NCBI RefSeq assembly: GCF_000002985.6
Contig: NC_003284.9
Span: 10,974,001-11,038,000, forward strand
Direction: 5' to 3'
Length of the DNA: 64,000 nt
Origin: Caenorhabditis elegans
Taxonomy: Eukaryota; Nematoda; Chromadorea; Rhabditida; Rhabditidae
Each line of letters begins with the position of its first letter. Position 1 is the stretch's first letter. The position numbers and the translations under genes were made by a program. Shown one piece after another: positions 35,558-48,400 of the stretch. Under the pieces are notes generated by a model that saw only the letters and a list, made by a program, of their open reading frames with translations, searched no databases and was not told the origin of the DNA.

Positions 35558-36940
35558 TCAACATTTTTGAACATTTTGCCTTAAAATTGATTTTAAATTG
35601 GTTGTCGGTGCAATTGACATGGTAACGTCTTCTTTTGCTATTAAGGCGATAACTTTTCGTTCAGCTCCTGCAAAATGAAAGAACTGTTTTTAACCCGAAT
35701 AATTTACATTTTTTTAATCGATTTTCCATGTTAAATGACACAGTAAAAGTGATGCATATGATAATAATACAAAAAAATGCCGCGAAATATGATTTATTTT
35801 CATTTTTCACAGACAGTTTTCCAGGAACTTACCTAAATCGCATTCGAACGCATCTCTAGCACTGCTTGCGCATGTTGTCTTATAAATCACCACAATTTTA
35901 TCTGTCTTCGCTGGCCCTGGATCGCGAACTATCTGCAAAAGAGATTGTGGTATAGTTGAGTGTTACGAAAGAGTTGCTATGATTGCATTTCTGAATTTTT
36001 CTATTAGTATTTTTCAATAATAATGTCCTTTTAAGACAGTTTAACTAGACAACAAATATGTGGTAGCTAAAAGTCTATTCTATTGATCGTAGCGTCGCTG
36101 GAAGAAAACAATTGTTTTAATATTGAACATTAAAAGTGAAAAGAGGTTTTTAGATAACTTTCGTGTATTTTGATAGTTTAGGATAGCGGTCATAATGGTT
36201 TGTTCATCTAGACAAAATGAGATGAACAAATCAGTCACATTCTTTATAATTCCTAACTTGAAGAAACACAAATATAAAGAATTTTGCATTCGAAAGACTG
36301 TGAAACTATTAGAATATAAATATCCTTTCAAAAATTAACCTGTAATCTTTGCGCATTTCCTGGTTCAAGAAGTGTATATACCGGCGATACGCGAAACAAT
36401 TCATTATCACTGCACTTGATCTTGACAGCGATTCTGATAGAAAAATACTATAAAAATGTACTTTGTTATCATTCAGAACTTACCTGTGACTACTTCCGTT
36501 CACCATCATGTGTCTTGATGCTCCTCCCATTGCTGTTGGAAAATAAGCAATCTGAAATGACACAATTAACTCAAATAAACACTAAAATTGTTTACTTTGG
36601 GAGTGATGAATAAATTGTGGTCGTCAAAATCATAGAGCATACTTTGAGAAGTTTGATTGTTGAATCTGAAAAATAAAGTGAATTAGAAACAAAAATATAT
36701 GAGCCTTCCAATATAACAAAAAAAAGAAAAATGAGCCAGATGTGAAACCTCTGGCTTCTTTGCCATCAACAGAAAAAAAGAAAAAAAAACAAATTGGAAT
36801 GGCATCTAGACGAATAACAAGGAGCAATAAGAAGGAGATAACCTACAAAGGGTTTTTTTGCCAAATGAGATTCTAGATGGACGATTTCCGGAAGCAGCTA
36901 CACCACCAAAAAGCATAGGCAGTGGATAGCTGCCAAGCAT
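35558..36940 (-). CDS. MSP-domain protein
   Basis: Six exons in phase (36940-36843, 36665-36596, 36551-36484, 36433-36340, 35932-35833, 35667-35558) give 179 residues. From about residue 50 the sequence HNLFITPKIAYFPTAMGG, then IAVKIKCSDNELFRVSPVYT and LLEPGNAQRLQIVRD, follows the Ig-like major sperm protein fold (conserved Val-X-Pro and Leu-X-Pro-Gly turns). There is no signal peptide or membrane span. It is longer than the 127-residue sperm MSPs, with about 50 extra residues before the domain, so it is an MSP-like or SSP-type protein. Role unknown; sperm or general adaptor roles are both possible. Confidence 0.8.
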
Positions 36941-38661
36941 GAAGTGGGAACTTAGGTTCTAAACTTTTGCTACAAAACATGAACTTGTCATGTTGGAAGC
37001 TGTTTTGTTTCAGTTGATGTTTCTAGTCCAAAAAAGAAAGTAAGAAAAAGGAAAACAAGCGAAAAAATGGGTGCCTAGCGCGCCTTCGTCTCTAAATAAA
37101 GAATATTAAATGGTGCCGAATATTATTCCATAGGGAGTGATGGTCTTTCGGAAAAGTTGACAAATTCCAACAAAATGTGTCCACATCGCCTCTTACCCGA
37201 TTCTTTTCATTGAGAAGAGGAGTCCGTCAGTCTGCTCGTGTCGTCTCCTTTTTGTATGTCTCTCTTCGAAAGAAAATGAGAGCACAAGAGATGCTCAGCG
37301 ACAAAAAAGACACAGTAGATTTGAAGAACAATGACAATAACTGACAAAAACACACTTTCAAAGAATGAGAATATAGTTGGAACTCACGGAGGGTGGAATA
37401 TGAAAAGAAACTGCTGAATACGAAATCACAGTTCTGAATTTTGAACATGACGGAAGTTGAAAGAAAAAATCGGATCTTTCCAAAAAAACAAAGATTAAAA
37501 AATCGAATGTGTAGTTTTAATCAGGCATGTAGACATGTCGAATTTTATCAAATCACAAACAGAAAATTCAATTTTTACAATAAATGCTACATTGAATGAA
37601 TTTTTAAAAAATCATCATCGAAGCTACACATAGAATTTTAAACTTGATTAGTACTAACTTACTATTAGTATTCAATCAGATTTTAGTAGAAAAAGTTTTT
37701 GTATCAAGTTCTTAATAACTTTTGTCGTTTAATTCTTTTGGTAGTATTAAAAAATTCTCTCAGAAATTGAACATGTATCTCTTGTTAATTATTTCCATTT
37801 TGATTATTTAGCATGCATTCGATCATTATGTGCTGAAGGTGATATATATATACTTCCAAGTTTATTCTTTATGTTTGTGTTACTGTACGATGTTTTTTTC
37901 TAGGATAAGAATTTTCCTAGTTTTTTTTATGAAATTGCACAGCACTAATGAAATTTCAATTAGTTTTTTTTTAATGTCAGGTTATTATATAAAAGTACCA
38001 AACATCATTCTTACGATTAATATTCTGATAGTCATTTGAAATTTGGATGAAGACCTGATTTCGTTAAACACATGCATTCCAGCTTGTTTTTGATATCTGT
38101 TATCTTAAGATTGAAATTTTTTAGTTTTTTGCCATATTTTTATCTTCTGTACTATGACCGCTTTAGCTAAGTTCCATCCATTTACATTACAGGACAAAAC
38201 GAAAACTGAAATCGACAAGTTGATACGTGAAGAGTGAATCATGAATCTGTGTTGCAGACCAACTGCTGGCCGACCGACATGTCCCCATCTTTCTCTTCTT
38301 ATTTTTGCGCAGTGATTTCTTTTTTTTGCGAAAACCGTTTTGAACTTCAACCTAGTTTTGTACAAATTAGTTTTGACAAAACTCAATTTTCAAAATTTGA
38401 CAAAAAAAACTGACCGGTTGGTTTTGAAGTACATTCAATAAAACTCGTGATTGATCAATATGTATTACTGCCATATAACTCTCTGTTTTCTTTTCCGACT
38501 ATTTGGATTGACCGATCAAAAGATACTATGATTGATCTTTCATACCTTCTTAGATTCTTGTCAAATTCCTTAGCGTTTCTTTTTTATTTCCGGTAGATCT
38601 TTGTCCATAATGTGATTTTAATTTATAATTTGCTTATTTTAAGAACAATATCTATCAAACA
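36941..38661. other. Intergenic region upstream of two divergent genes
   Basis: Shared 5' region of the MSP-domain gene (minus) and the next gene (plus). No coding exon is supported; open stretches are low-complexity and AT-rich. Confidence 0.5.
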
Positions 38662-40412
38662 ATGGGAAATGAAGAAGATGCCTTCGAAGAACCAAAACCT
38701 CTTCTTAGAAGAACGTCTCGAAAAGGCAGTTTCCGAAAGTTTATTGTTGTAGGTTAATTTTAATTTATTTATTGTTAAATTCTGAACGACGTTCAAAAAT
38801 CATTTTTTAGAGTTTAACCAGTCCACCGCCAGAAACTGAGTTTATTTATCATGAGGAACAAGAAGAGGACGAGGAACTTCAAGAATTACAATTACCACCC
38901 CCACCAATGCAAAGAGTTTCGAGAATGGGAAGTATTCGAAAAGCAATGACAATAAGCTTTCAGGTTAATTTAATTTTAAAAGGTGACAATGTGAAAAAAA
39001 ATCATATTTTAAGAATAGCCTACGGAGAACTCGAAAAATATTTGGAATTGGCGTTGCACCGGTTACTGAATATTTACCAAAATCTGAACAAGATGTTCAT
39101 ATTCAAAGATTCAACAGAAACGAATCTGTACGACTTGTGAGTTTTCGTTCTAAGAATATTAAAATTTCACTTTGACAACAATAATTGCAAATTTCAGAGT
39201 CGATGCTCCACGAAGCATTACGAAGTTATAAAAACACACTCCGAAGATAAAATCTTCACAAGCGTAAGGCCTATTCCTCCGTCTAGTACGTGTCTGTTAA
39301 CCAAGTACGAAAATTTACATAATCATATTTTGAAAATCAATATAGAAACTTTATTTTTCAGATTCTTTCCCCGAATCGAAAAACCTCCAAATCAGAAAAA
39401 GACACTTCTTTCCAGTTTTGAACGTAAAAGGAGGTAACTTTCAAAAGACATCCAACTGTTGTCTAATGATTTTTTAAAAGGTACCATCAAACGTTTGGTG
39501 CAGATCATCACGCCAAAGAACAACTTTTCTGTCCACTTCAAGCTTCTCAAGTCGAGTTTGCATTCAAAACACAAGTGAAATCCGATATAGTGATTAAAGT
39601 ACAAGCTCCAAATGGTGAATCCAGTGGATACATATATCCCAACAATATTGCATACACCAGTTTTACACCATCAAATGTGAGCTACCGCTTAGAAAATGAG
39701 TTTTTGTAGTGTGAACAAAGCTGACTTTAGAAGCTGACCCATATTACATACCTATTATTAAAATTATGTTTTAAATTATTCAAATAATAATTAGAGTTGT
39801 GAAACAGTGAAATTTAATGAAATACATTTTGTGTTGTAAAAACATGTGTTTCAATAAGTTTTTCGAAATATGCAAAAAAACTTCAATCAATCGACAGAAT
39901 TAAAAAAAATTTTGCATTGTTTTTTTTTTAACTTTCCAACTCAAATTTTAATTTATTGCGTTTAGTGAAGATTTGTTTCAAGATTAAAACTATACCACGT
40001 ATCGCAAATAAAAACTGTTATTAATTTAAAATGCGTGTAGGCACATAATTACCTGCTTGTGCGAAATAATCAATTTTACATGATTTAAAAATTTTCGATT
40101 TGCTACTTTATAATTCATAAATAACACATCAACGATTGACGTTTTTTAGCACATACACTATTATAAACAAATTATGCTTGATACCGTTTTAGATTGGGTG
40201 TGGTCATGGTAAATGGCTAGTTCATGTGGCTATTCGAAAAGGATGCAAATTTCATCATGGATATACACGGCAGTTCAATCTTATTGGTCAAGGTATTTGG
40301 TTTATTAAACATTCGTGTTGCAATTCTGTATTTAGGAGTTCTGTTCTTCCAAGTTGATATGGCTGGTACATTACGGGACGACGGAAAATTGTGGCTTGAC
40401 TGCCTGAATTAA
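38662..40412 (+). CDS. Unrecognised protein with myristoylation-type N-terminus
   Basis: Eight exons in phase: 38662-38748, 38811-38963, 39014-39136, 39198-39304, 39362-39433, 39481-39676, 40193-40292, 40336-40412, giving 304 residues. I do not recognise the family. It begins MGNEEDAFEEPKP, with Gly2 suited to N-myristoylation. Then come basic Ser/Arg patches (RRTSRKGSFRK, RVSRMGSIRK) that look like kinase sites, a stretch of acidic residues and prolines, and a C-terminal half that looks like a compact beta-rich domain (KEQLFCPLQASQVEFAFK to LFFQVDMAGTLRDDGKLW). No membrane segment. Probably a membrane-associated cytoplasmic protein; that is inference from Gly2 only. Confidence 0.8.
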
Positions 40413-40495
40413 CAGTTGCCACACATATCGTTTAATGATAATTGTAAGCTTTATTGTATCCATTTCATTGTTTTCATTCAATTTTAGATTGCTTT

Positions 40496-40501
40496 AATAA
40501 A
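40496..40501 (+). terminator. Poly(A) signal AATAAA
   Basis: AATAAA 84 nt past the stop of the preceding plus-strand gene. Confidence 0.65.
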
Positions 40502-40926
40502 TAGAAGAGATTTACGGCGTTAAATCATTTGTTACTTGTTTTGTCCTCCTCGTGACATTGAATGAGGTGGTGCCGTTCCACTGCGCGTGATATATGATAC
40601 GCAGCCAATTCTCGGTAGACCCGCTTACTTCTTCGACCTTTCGCATTTAATTGCATTCTGATATCTATTTTCATATTGACCACATGTTGTTCACCTGCAC
40701 ACTGTCAAAATGACTCATTTACAATAACTTTTCGCGTTCGAGATTTATAAAGGAATGCAACACAAACAGGTGCGCGTAAATAAAGAAAAACCGAAATTGA
40801 ATTAGCTTTTGCATCTAAATATGTCGCCTACAATTATCCCGTGTTCTATCATTTTTGGCGACTGACTGCCTTATGCGCAATGCCCAATCACTAACCCCTT
40901 TTCTTTTTAACGCATCTCTTTTCTCA

Positions 40927-41285
40927 TCATTGTCCATTCTCGTTTATCTCTCCTTCTTTTTCTAATTCCCTTGATTTTCTCTCACTTTCTGATTGCATTT
41001 TTCTATATTGATTAGCCTGTAGACACATACCAAATACTCCAAAAAATAAGACCCACAGCAACAAAAAACCGACGCCTATGTTGTCGGTTACCGTCTCATG
41101 ATTGTAATGCCCCCTTCTCTTTTTCTTATCACTCTTTTCTAATGGAATTCTTGGGGGCAACAAACTGGTTTAATGACAAAATTGAAACAAGAAATCCATT
41201 CACCTACCTGTTAAAATTGAGTAAATGATGTGACATTTGAATTAATTAGACTCGCAACTAACCATCTCGTATCCGCGATAAGCAT
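40927..41285 (-). CDS. Possible small single-pass membrane protein
   Basis: A two-exon model (41285-41263 and 41164-40927) keeps phase and gives 86 residues: a short N-terminus, a Lys/Arg cluster (KSDKKKRRGH), one strong hydrophobic span (IGVGFLLLWVLFFGVFGMCL) and a charged, Glu-rich tail. The span flanked by charged parts looks like a real protein, but the acceptor (TTAAACCAG) is not ideal and the first exon is tiny. Other starts are possible. No family recognised. Confidence 0.4.
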
Positions 41286-42440
41286 CTCTTGGAATGTTGG
41301 TCACACCCTGTTGTGCAACTATTAAGTTTTGAAATTACAATTTTATAATACATAACTTCTACAAAAAAGTGCCTAGAAATCGCACAGATTAAATTACACT
41401 TCAATAATCAAAAAGCTGGTTTATAACTAAATGTTCTAATCATTAATCACAACCTAAGTTTTTTATGAACATTTTCTTTTTATTTTTTTAGGAATATTTA
41501 GATAGAATGTTTCACTAAAGAAGTATCTCATTATTTTGAAAACTAGCCTTATAATCTCAAATTTGATCTAATTTAAACTATTTTATATGCAATGTATGAC
41601 GTTGGTTTTGAAAAGTTACCATAGCGTTATTACGCTTACATCAGCTGCTAAAATTTGTTTTTATTATACATAACGAGTTTTTATAAAACCTCAAATTGCT
41701 CTAAAAAAATTACATAACTCTATAACATAGCCGTGATCATTGAAAAGATAGACCCACTTTATTCGCTATATCATACTGCAAGACTAGCAATAAAAAGTTA
41801 CATTGTGTCCGGAAATGTTGAAAGGTTTTTGTTTCCGTAACATATGCACTGCATCCGGAAGAAACACCTCCAGATGTGACTTCTTATTCAAGGTTTTGCT
41901 TCGATATCAATCGAAACGGCATTGTGTCATTCCACCTTGTCGGCGAAGACAACGAATCCACAACATCTTAACATCTGGACGTCTTTCGTCGTCTCAATTT
42001 GACGCTCGTTCACTTTTTACTCTTTTTATTATCGCCCTCCGCTCGCTGCTCGTTTTTTTTTTCTATGAGCAACATATGCGTAAATTTAGACGGTTCTAAT
42101 TATGATTTGCTTTAGTTTCTTGATTGTTCCCAGAGATCATTAGACCTTATGACCCAGAGGGTCGGAACTTTTGAAAACGTTGCGCGGGTGTCGCCAATTT
42201 GTTACATATGGTGGTGGGGTATGGAGCCAGTAATATATAACCCATGGCTCGCGCAGAGGTACCAGTAAGAACCCAACAAATAAATCTTTGTACCGGTCTG
42301 ATTCACCTCTCTCACATGTATTCAATTTCAAAAGTTTCACAGCTTCTCCTTCTGAGTGTTTTAATATTTTGATTATTAGTAGATAAATAGTAGATACAAA
42401 AGATTGCAGAAATTCGAATGTTTGCCTGATACATATCATC
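41286..42440. other. egl-15 upstream region
   Basis: No coding exon is supported. A good acceptor (AGATTGCAG) lies about 32 nt before the egl-15 start and may be a trans-splice site. Confidence 0.5.
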
Positions 42441-45400
42441 ATGAGTTATTTCCTTGCATCCTGCCTCGGTGTGGGCTTACTTTCTACAGTTTCTTGTTCT
42501 CTTCAAGGATTGACCAGTCATTACAGAGGTAAGAGAGTTGTCACAAAATCTAATTTATTTTCATATTATTCGATTTTACAGAAAATATTCCCCGTTTCAA
42601 GCATGTAGCAAACGAAAGATACGAAGTATTTCTTGGAGATGAGGTTTGGTGGAACAAATATTTAACAGCAATAGATGTACACAGTTTTAGATAAAATTTG
42701 ACTGTCAAACCGCGGCGTCAAAGATTTCTGCCTTTGTCGAATGGTATCGTAATGACAAGTTACTCAAAAATGATCAAATAGATAAAGACAAAATTCGGAA
42801 AGATAATAACAGGATGATGCTTCACTTGAAGAATATTGATGTTTCAGATCAGGTATATGATTTTTTATTATTTTTGTGGTTTTTTTTTTGTTGAACAATG
42901 TGGTTAGAACACCAAGTATCGCATTTCTCCTATTAGAATTGCATGCATTTCTATTTTTTTAATTGACAATTTAGAGTGCAAAGACTGATAGGAATTCAAG
43001 ACTAACATACACTATGAAACTGTATTTCGATGTCTCGTTTCAAATTTGGTTTTTCTTGTTTTTAACCTAAAATACTGGAGTTACCTAAAATACCGTAAAG
43101 AAACAATACAACATGATAATTAAAATGATTTAATGTTTGAAAAATGTTTGGAATTATTAAAAAAAAACATTTAACCAATAAAAAATATCTTGTAGATGCT
43201 AAAGTTTGTGTGATATCTCTTGCGCGTGTTTAGTTCTGCAAGAATAATATGAAAGAAAATAGGAAAAAAAACTATAACCGACTACCATGAGTTTTAAGCA
43301 TCATCAAAAATATATATTAATTCAAAAATACCAACAAACTGAGAACTTTTTTCAGCAGTTTTTGACTCTGTCAACTTAAAAAAAAACGTTTATTTAAAAA
43401 CGTTTAAAAACGTTTAAAAACTAATATTTTTGCAGGGTCTTTGGTCTTGCCGCGTACACAACGCATATGGACAAATATCACGAAATTTTACAGTTGAAGT
43501 TATTGGTAAGTATCTCTATTGCTCGATTCTTTGCAGTGCAAGCATAATTTCTTCCATGCATGGTGTGCTTTGTTTTCAGACTTTTGTGATTACTTCCTGT
43601 TTCCCGATATTCATCATTTGAACATTCCGATGGAATGTGTTTGTTTATGGAAATACAACAAAGAAGCAAAACGATCTGATGTGAACTATGCAGCGGTAAC
43701 AGGAGAAGTCTGCTCAAAGTACGCATCTCGCATGATAAATAGAGCACGAAAACCGTTGCCAATGATTCCTTGCTTTGGTGATCACTGCAAAGAATTTGAC
43801 ACTACTCCTGTTTCGGATTTTGGTTTACCTGGGAAACCCGAGGACGATCCTTTAGTAAAGCGTGTTGTTTTGAAAAAAGATGATGTGATTGTGCCCGTGC
43901 ATGACTCTGAAGAAAGTCCATCCGAATCCAGTAAGTTATTTCAGATCCACTTAAACTGTTCGATTGGCTCACTGAGCATCGAGTATTCGATATTAGTCAT
44001 TTATTGCCAAAATTGCTACCTCCTGCGGAAATGAGGAGAGTGAAAAGCCAATTGGGCGGATGGGAGAAGATGAATAATGAACAGAAAATTGTTCGAGCCA
44101 GGCACATTCTGAGATTAAGACAGATCAATCATGCTTTGGGTAGGCTACATCAGTGGTTGAATTATTTTAAATGCTTCATTTTCTTCTTATATATCTCAGT
44201 AAACTTGTTTTTAGGAACCGAATTTATCAATGCTGATGAAAAAGAAAACAAAGAAGACGAAGAAGAAGACTATAGTGTTTCACAACCGGTTGCTCCAGAT
44301 GCGGGGCTCACTGAGCTGAATATTACTGCGGAAGAGCCACCATATTTCAAGTCAAACGACAACATTGTATTGTTTAATGAAACGCATGCTCTACCAGCAG
44401 GACGAACATTGAAACTTAATTGTCGCGCAAAAGGATACCCTGAGCCACAGGTACGATTCATGAAAAACTTGAAATTTTTCACGTAAAGAAACATTGGATT
44501 TTCAATCAATGCATTTGATCACAGATTATCTGGTACAAAAACGGCAAAATGTTGAAGAAAAGTAGTGCTCGGTCCGGCGGATACGAATTCAAGTTCAATA
44601 GATGGTCTTTAGAAGTGGAAGATGCTGTCGTAGCAGATTCTGGGGAGTTTCATTGTGAAGCATTGAACAAAGTTGGAAGTGCAAAAAAGTATTTCCATGT
44701 GATCATAGTCAACAGAATGAGAAGACCGCCCATTATCGTTCCGAATATTTTGGCTAATCAATCAGTAAGATTTTGCCTCACGGCATCTATAGTTTCAATG
44801 TTTTATATTTAGGTAAATATTAATGACACTGCCACATTCCACTGCAAAGTTGTCTCTGACTTATTGCCTCATATTATTTGGGTACGCATCAACAAAATCA
44901 ATGGGTCGTATAGCTACTACAACAATTCAGCTGAAGAGTATATGTTCAATTACACAGAGATGGACACTTTTGATGTATGTTATGAAACATGTTCTCATCT
45001 ATCAAAAAGTGTCGTTTCAGAAAGCGCACGTCCATCACGTTGGTGATGAATCGACGCTTACTATTTTCAATGTGTCGCTGGATGATCAGGGAATATATGC
45101 TTGTCTCAGTGGAAACTCACTGGGGATGGTAAGAAATTGATTGAACCTTCTAGTTGAACAAATTAAGAGTTTTACAGTCGATGGCGAATGCCACTTTAAC
45201 GGTGAATGAGTTTATGGCCATACATTTGCTCACTGGTGACGAACCGAAGATAGATAGATGGACAACATCCGATTATATATTTACAACAATTCTGCTTTTC
45301 TTACTGCTTGCTGCAACATTATTTGGAATTTTGTTTATGGTGTGCAAACAAACACTACACAAAAAAGGATTCATGGATGATACTGTTGGATTAGTGGCAA

Positions 45401-48400
45401 GAAAAAAAAGAGTCGTAGTTAGCAAAAGGCCAATGAATGAAGATAATGAGAATTCGGATGATGAGCCATCACCTTATCAAATTCAAATAATAGAGACTCC
45501 AATTACAAAGAAAGAAGCAGCGAGAAAACAAAGAAAACGTATGAATTCAGAAAACACTGTTCTTTCGGAATACGAGGTTGATTCGGATCCAGTTTGGGAA
45601 GTTGAAAGATCAAAGTGGGTCAAATCTTTAATACATTCAGCCAGACAAGAATTCAATTTAAACATTAAATTTCAACGTTTAGATTGAGTTTGGTTCACAT
45701 GCTTGGCGAGGGAGCATTTGGAGAAGTTTGGAAAGCAACATACAAAGAAACAGAAAACAATGTAATTTTGGGAAAACAAAAAAACAAGAAAATCTGAAAT
45801 TTTAATTGCGTTTCAGGAAATCGCAGTTGCTGTCAAAAAATTGAAAATGTCAGCTCACGAAAAAGAGCTCATTGACTTGGTCAGTGAAATGGAAACATTC
45901 AAAGTTATAGGAGAACATGAGAACGTGTTGCGATTGATTGGATGCTGTACAGGCGCTGGTCCGCTTTATGTCGTTGTTGAGCTGTGCAAGCATGGGAATT
46001 TGCGCGATTTCTTGAGAGCACATAGACCTAAGGAAGAGAAGGCAAAAAAGTCCAGCCAAGAATTGACGGATTATTTGGAACCACGAAAAGCATCTGATAA
46101 GGATGACATTGTGAGTGGCTTATGTTTTGAATAAAATATGATTTTTTCCACTGACAAAATTTGAAATACTCATCAAACTTTGAAAATCTTGTAGAAAAGC
46201 GTTTTCCTGATTGCTCATTATCAGTAAACCTGTCTTAGTCAGTTTTAAATTTACCAGAGTAATTTTGCTGAAATTTTCATTTTTAGGAGCTCATACCAAA
46301 TTTGACACAACGCCATCTTGTACAATTTGCTTGGCAAGTGGCTCAAGGAATGAACTTCTTGGCATCAAAGAAGATCATACATCGTGATTTGGCAGCAAGA
46401 AATGTTCTCGTCGGTGATGGACACGTTCTGAAAATATCGGATTTTGGACTATCGAGAGATGTGCACTGTAACGATTATTATAGGTTGTAACATTATTCCT
46501 AATGATATATTACTGATGATATATTACTTCCAGAAAACGTGGAAACGGCAGACTTCCCATTAAATGGATGGCTTTAGAAGCGTTGGACTCAAATGTATAC
46601 ACCGTGGAAAGTGATGTGTGAGTAATGGTTTTCTGTGGTAGAAAAGTTTCGTGGAGGTCCTTTCCAGGTTCACGTTTGAAAAAAATTGATTTTTCAATAT
46701 AATCACATATGTCTTATTTGTCTTTTCACACAAGTTAATCATCCTGAGTCAACCTGAGCATCTGAATCGGGATAGCTGTATATTTATTTTACTTATTTTG
46801 GGTTTTTAGGATACAACGTTTTAGGATTTTAATTTAGGGAAAAACATTAAACATAAATATATTTGTGATATGTCTGAATTGAAGTTGTTTCCCGCCTGTG
46901 GAAAAATAGTTATAAAAAACTATTGAACGACAATTTAATTTAACAAAAAATATATTATTCAAATTTGAATATCAAAAAAAAAAAATACTATTGCTTCCAA
47001 AACTATCACTCTGTGAACAATGCATTCACCATTTTTCTTGGCACGCTTTTATTTCAGTTTTCCATTTACATTTTTTGGGGCAATTTTAGGGCACGACAGT
47101 GGTTGTGTACCAAAATTAATACTATAATGACTCATTGATACTTTTGTAGATGGTCATATGGAGTTCTCCTTTGGGAAATCATGACACTTGGTGGAACTCC
47201 CTATCCAACGATTGCCATGCCTGAACTCTATGCTAACCTCAAAGAAGGATACAGGTGAAAATATTGAGAAAAACATGCAAATCTCACCTGTCTGACATGT
47301 TTTTGCAGAATGGAGCCACCACATTTATGTCCCCAAGAAGTCTACCATTTGATGTGCAGCTGCTGGAGAGAAAAATTGGAAGAACGACCATCTTTTAAAA
47401 CAATCGTAGATTATTTGGATTGGATGTTAACAATGACAAATGAGACTATTGAGGGATCACAAGAATTTAATGTAAGGTCATACATCTGTGACAACATTTT
47501 TGAGGATATTTTCCAGGATCAATTTTTCTCCGAAAGATCCACGGCATCAGGTCCAGTTTCTCCTATGGAGTCATTCCAGAAAAAGAGAAAACATCGCCCT
47601 CTTTCAGCTCCAGTGAATCTTCCATCAGAGGTAGATCAAAACGTAATTTCGTACATAACGTATTTAAATTTTAAAAGAATTTAACCTATGAATTCGGAAT
47701 CCATAAAGCACTGTTTTTGCAGCCACAACACACAATTTGCGACGACTATGAGTCCAATTTTTCTGTAGAACCACCCAATGATCCGAATCATCTCTACTGC
47801 AATGACAATATGCTGAAAAATCACATTATTACACCGGAAACCTCTCAACGTATTCCATCAAACAACAATAGCATGAGCAAACCCGAATTTTGACCGTTTT
47901 TAGTGTACATCCACAAAGTGCTCAACGAACCAATCGGAAACGGGTATGTTCGACAAGATAAATTAGCTCGTGCCGTCAGCGGTGTTGCCAACCAATCTCT
48001 CGACTCTGCCCTCGGTTCACCAGCTTGGCCTTCGTACGACCGTCCCTCTAACAAAGCTTCTTGTTTAGGTTCGTTTTCAGTTCGCTACTGACATTTAAGT
48101 TCAGGGCAACGATTTCAATGAATTTATAGATGATGAGAAGCATCACTACTATTACTCATAGTAGTCTCTCCGCCGTTATCAGATGTCATTTAAAAGTCCA
48201 TTGTGGTAATCATGTTTCCGTGTTGTGTGTTTTTGTCCTGTAACATTTTTGTTTGGTGTAATGGGTTGCAGAACATCAAATCACATAAGTTAGCTTACAG
48301 ATTTGCCTCCGTCAAGTGTCCAGACTAACATGACACTTATAAATGTTGTGCTATGTAACCTTTAAAGTTTCATTTGCAGATCAAACTCACCAGTATTATA

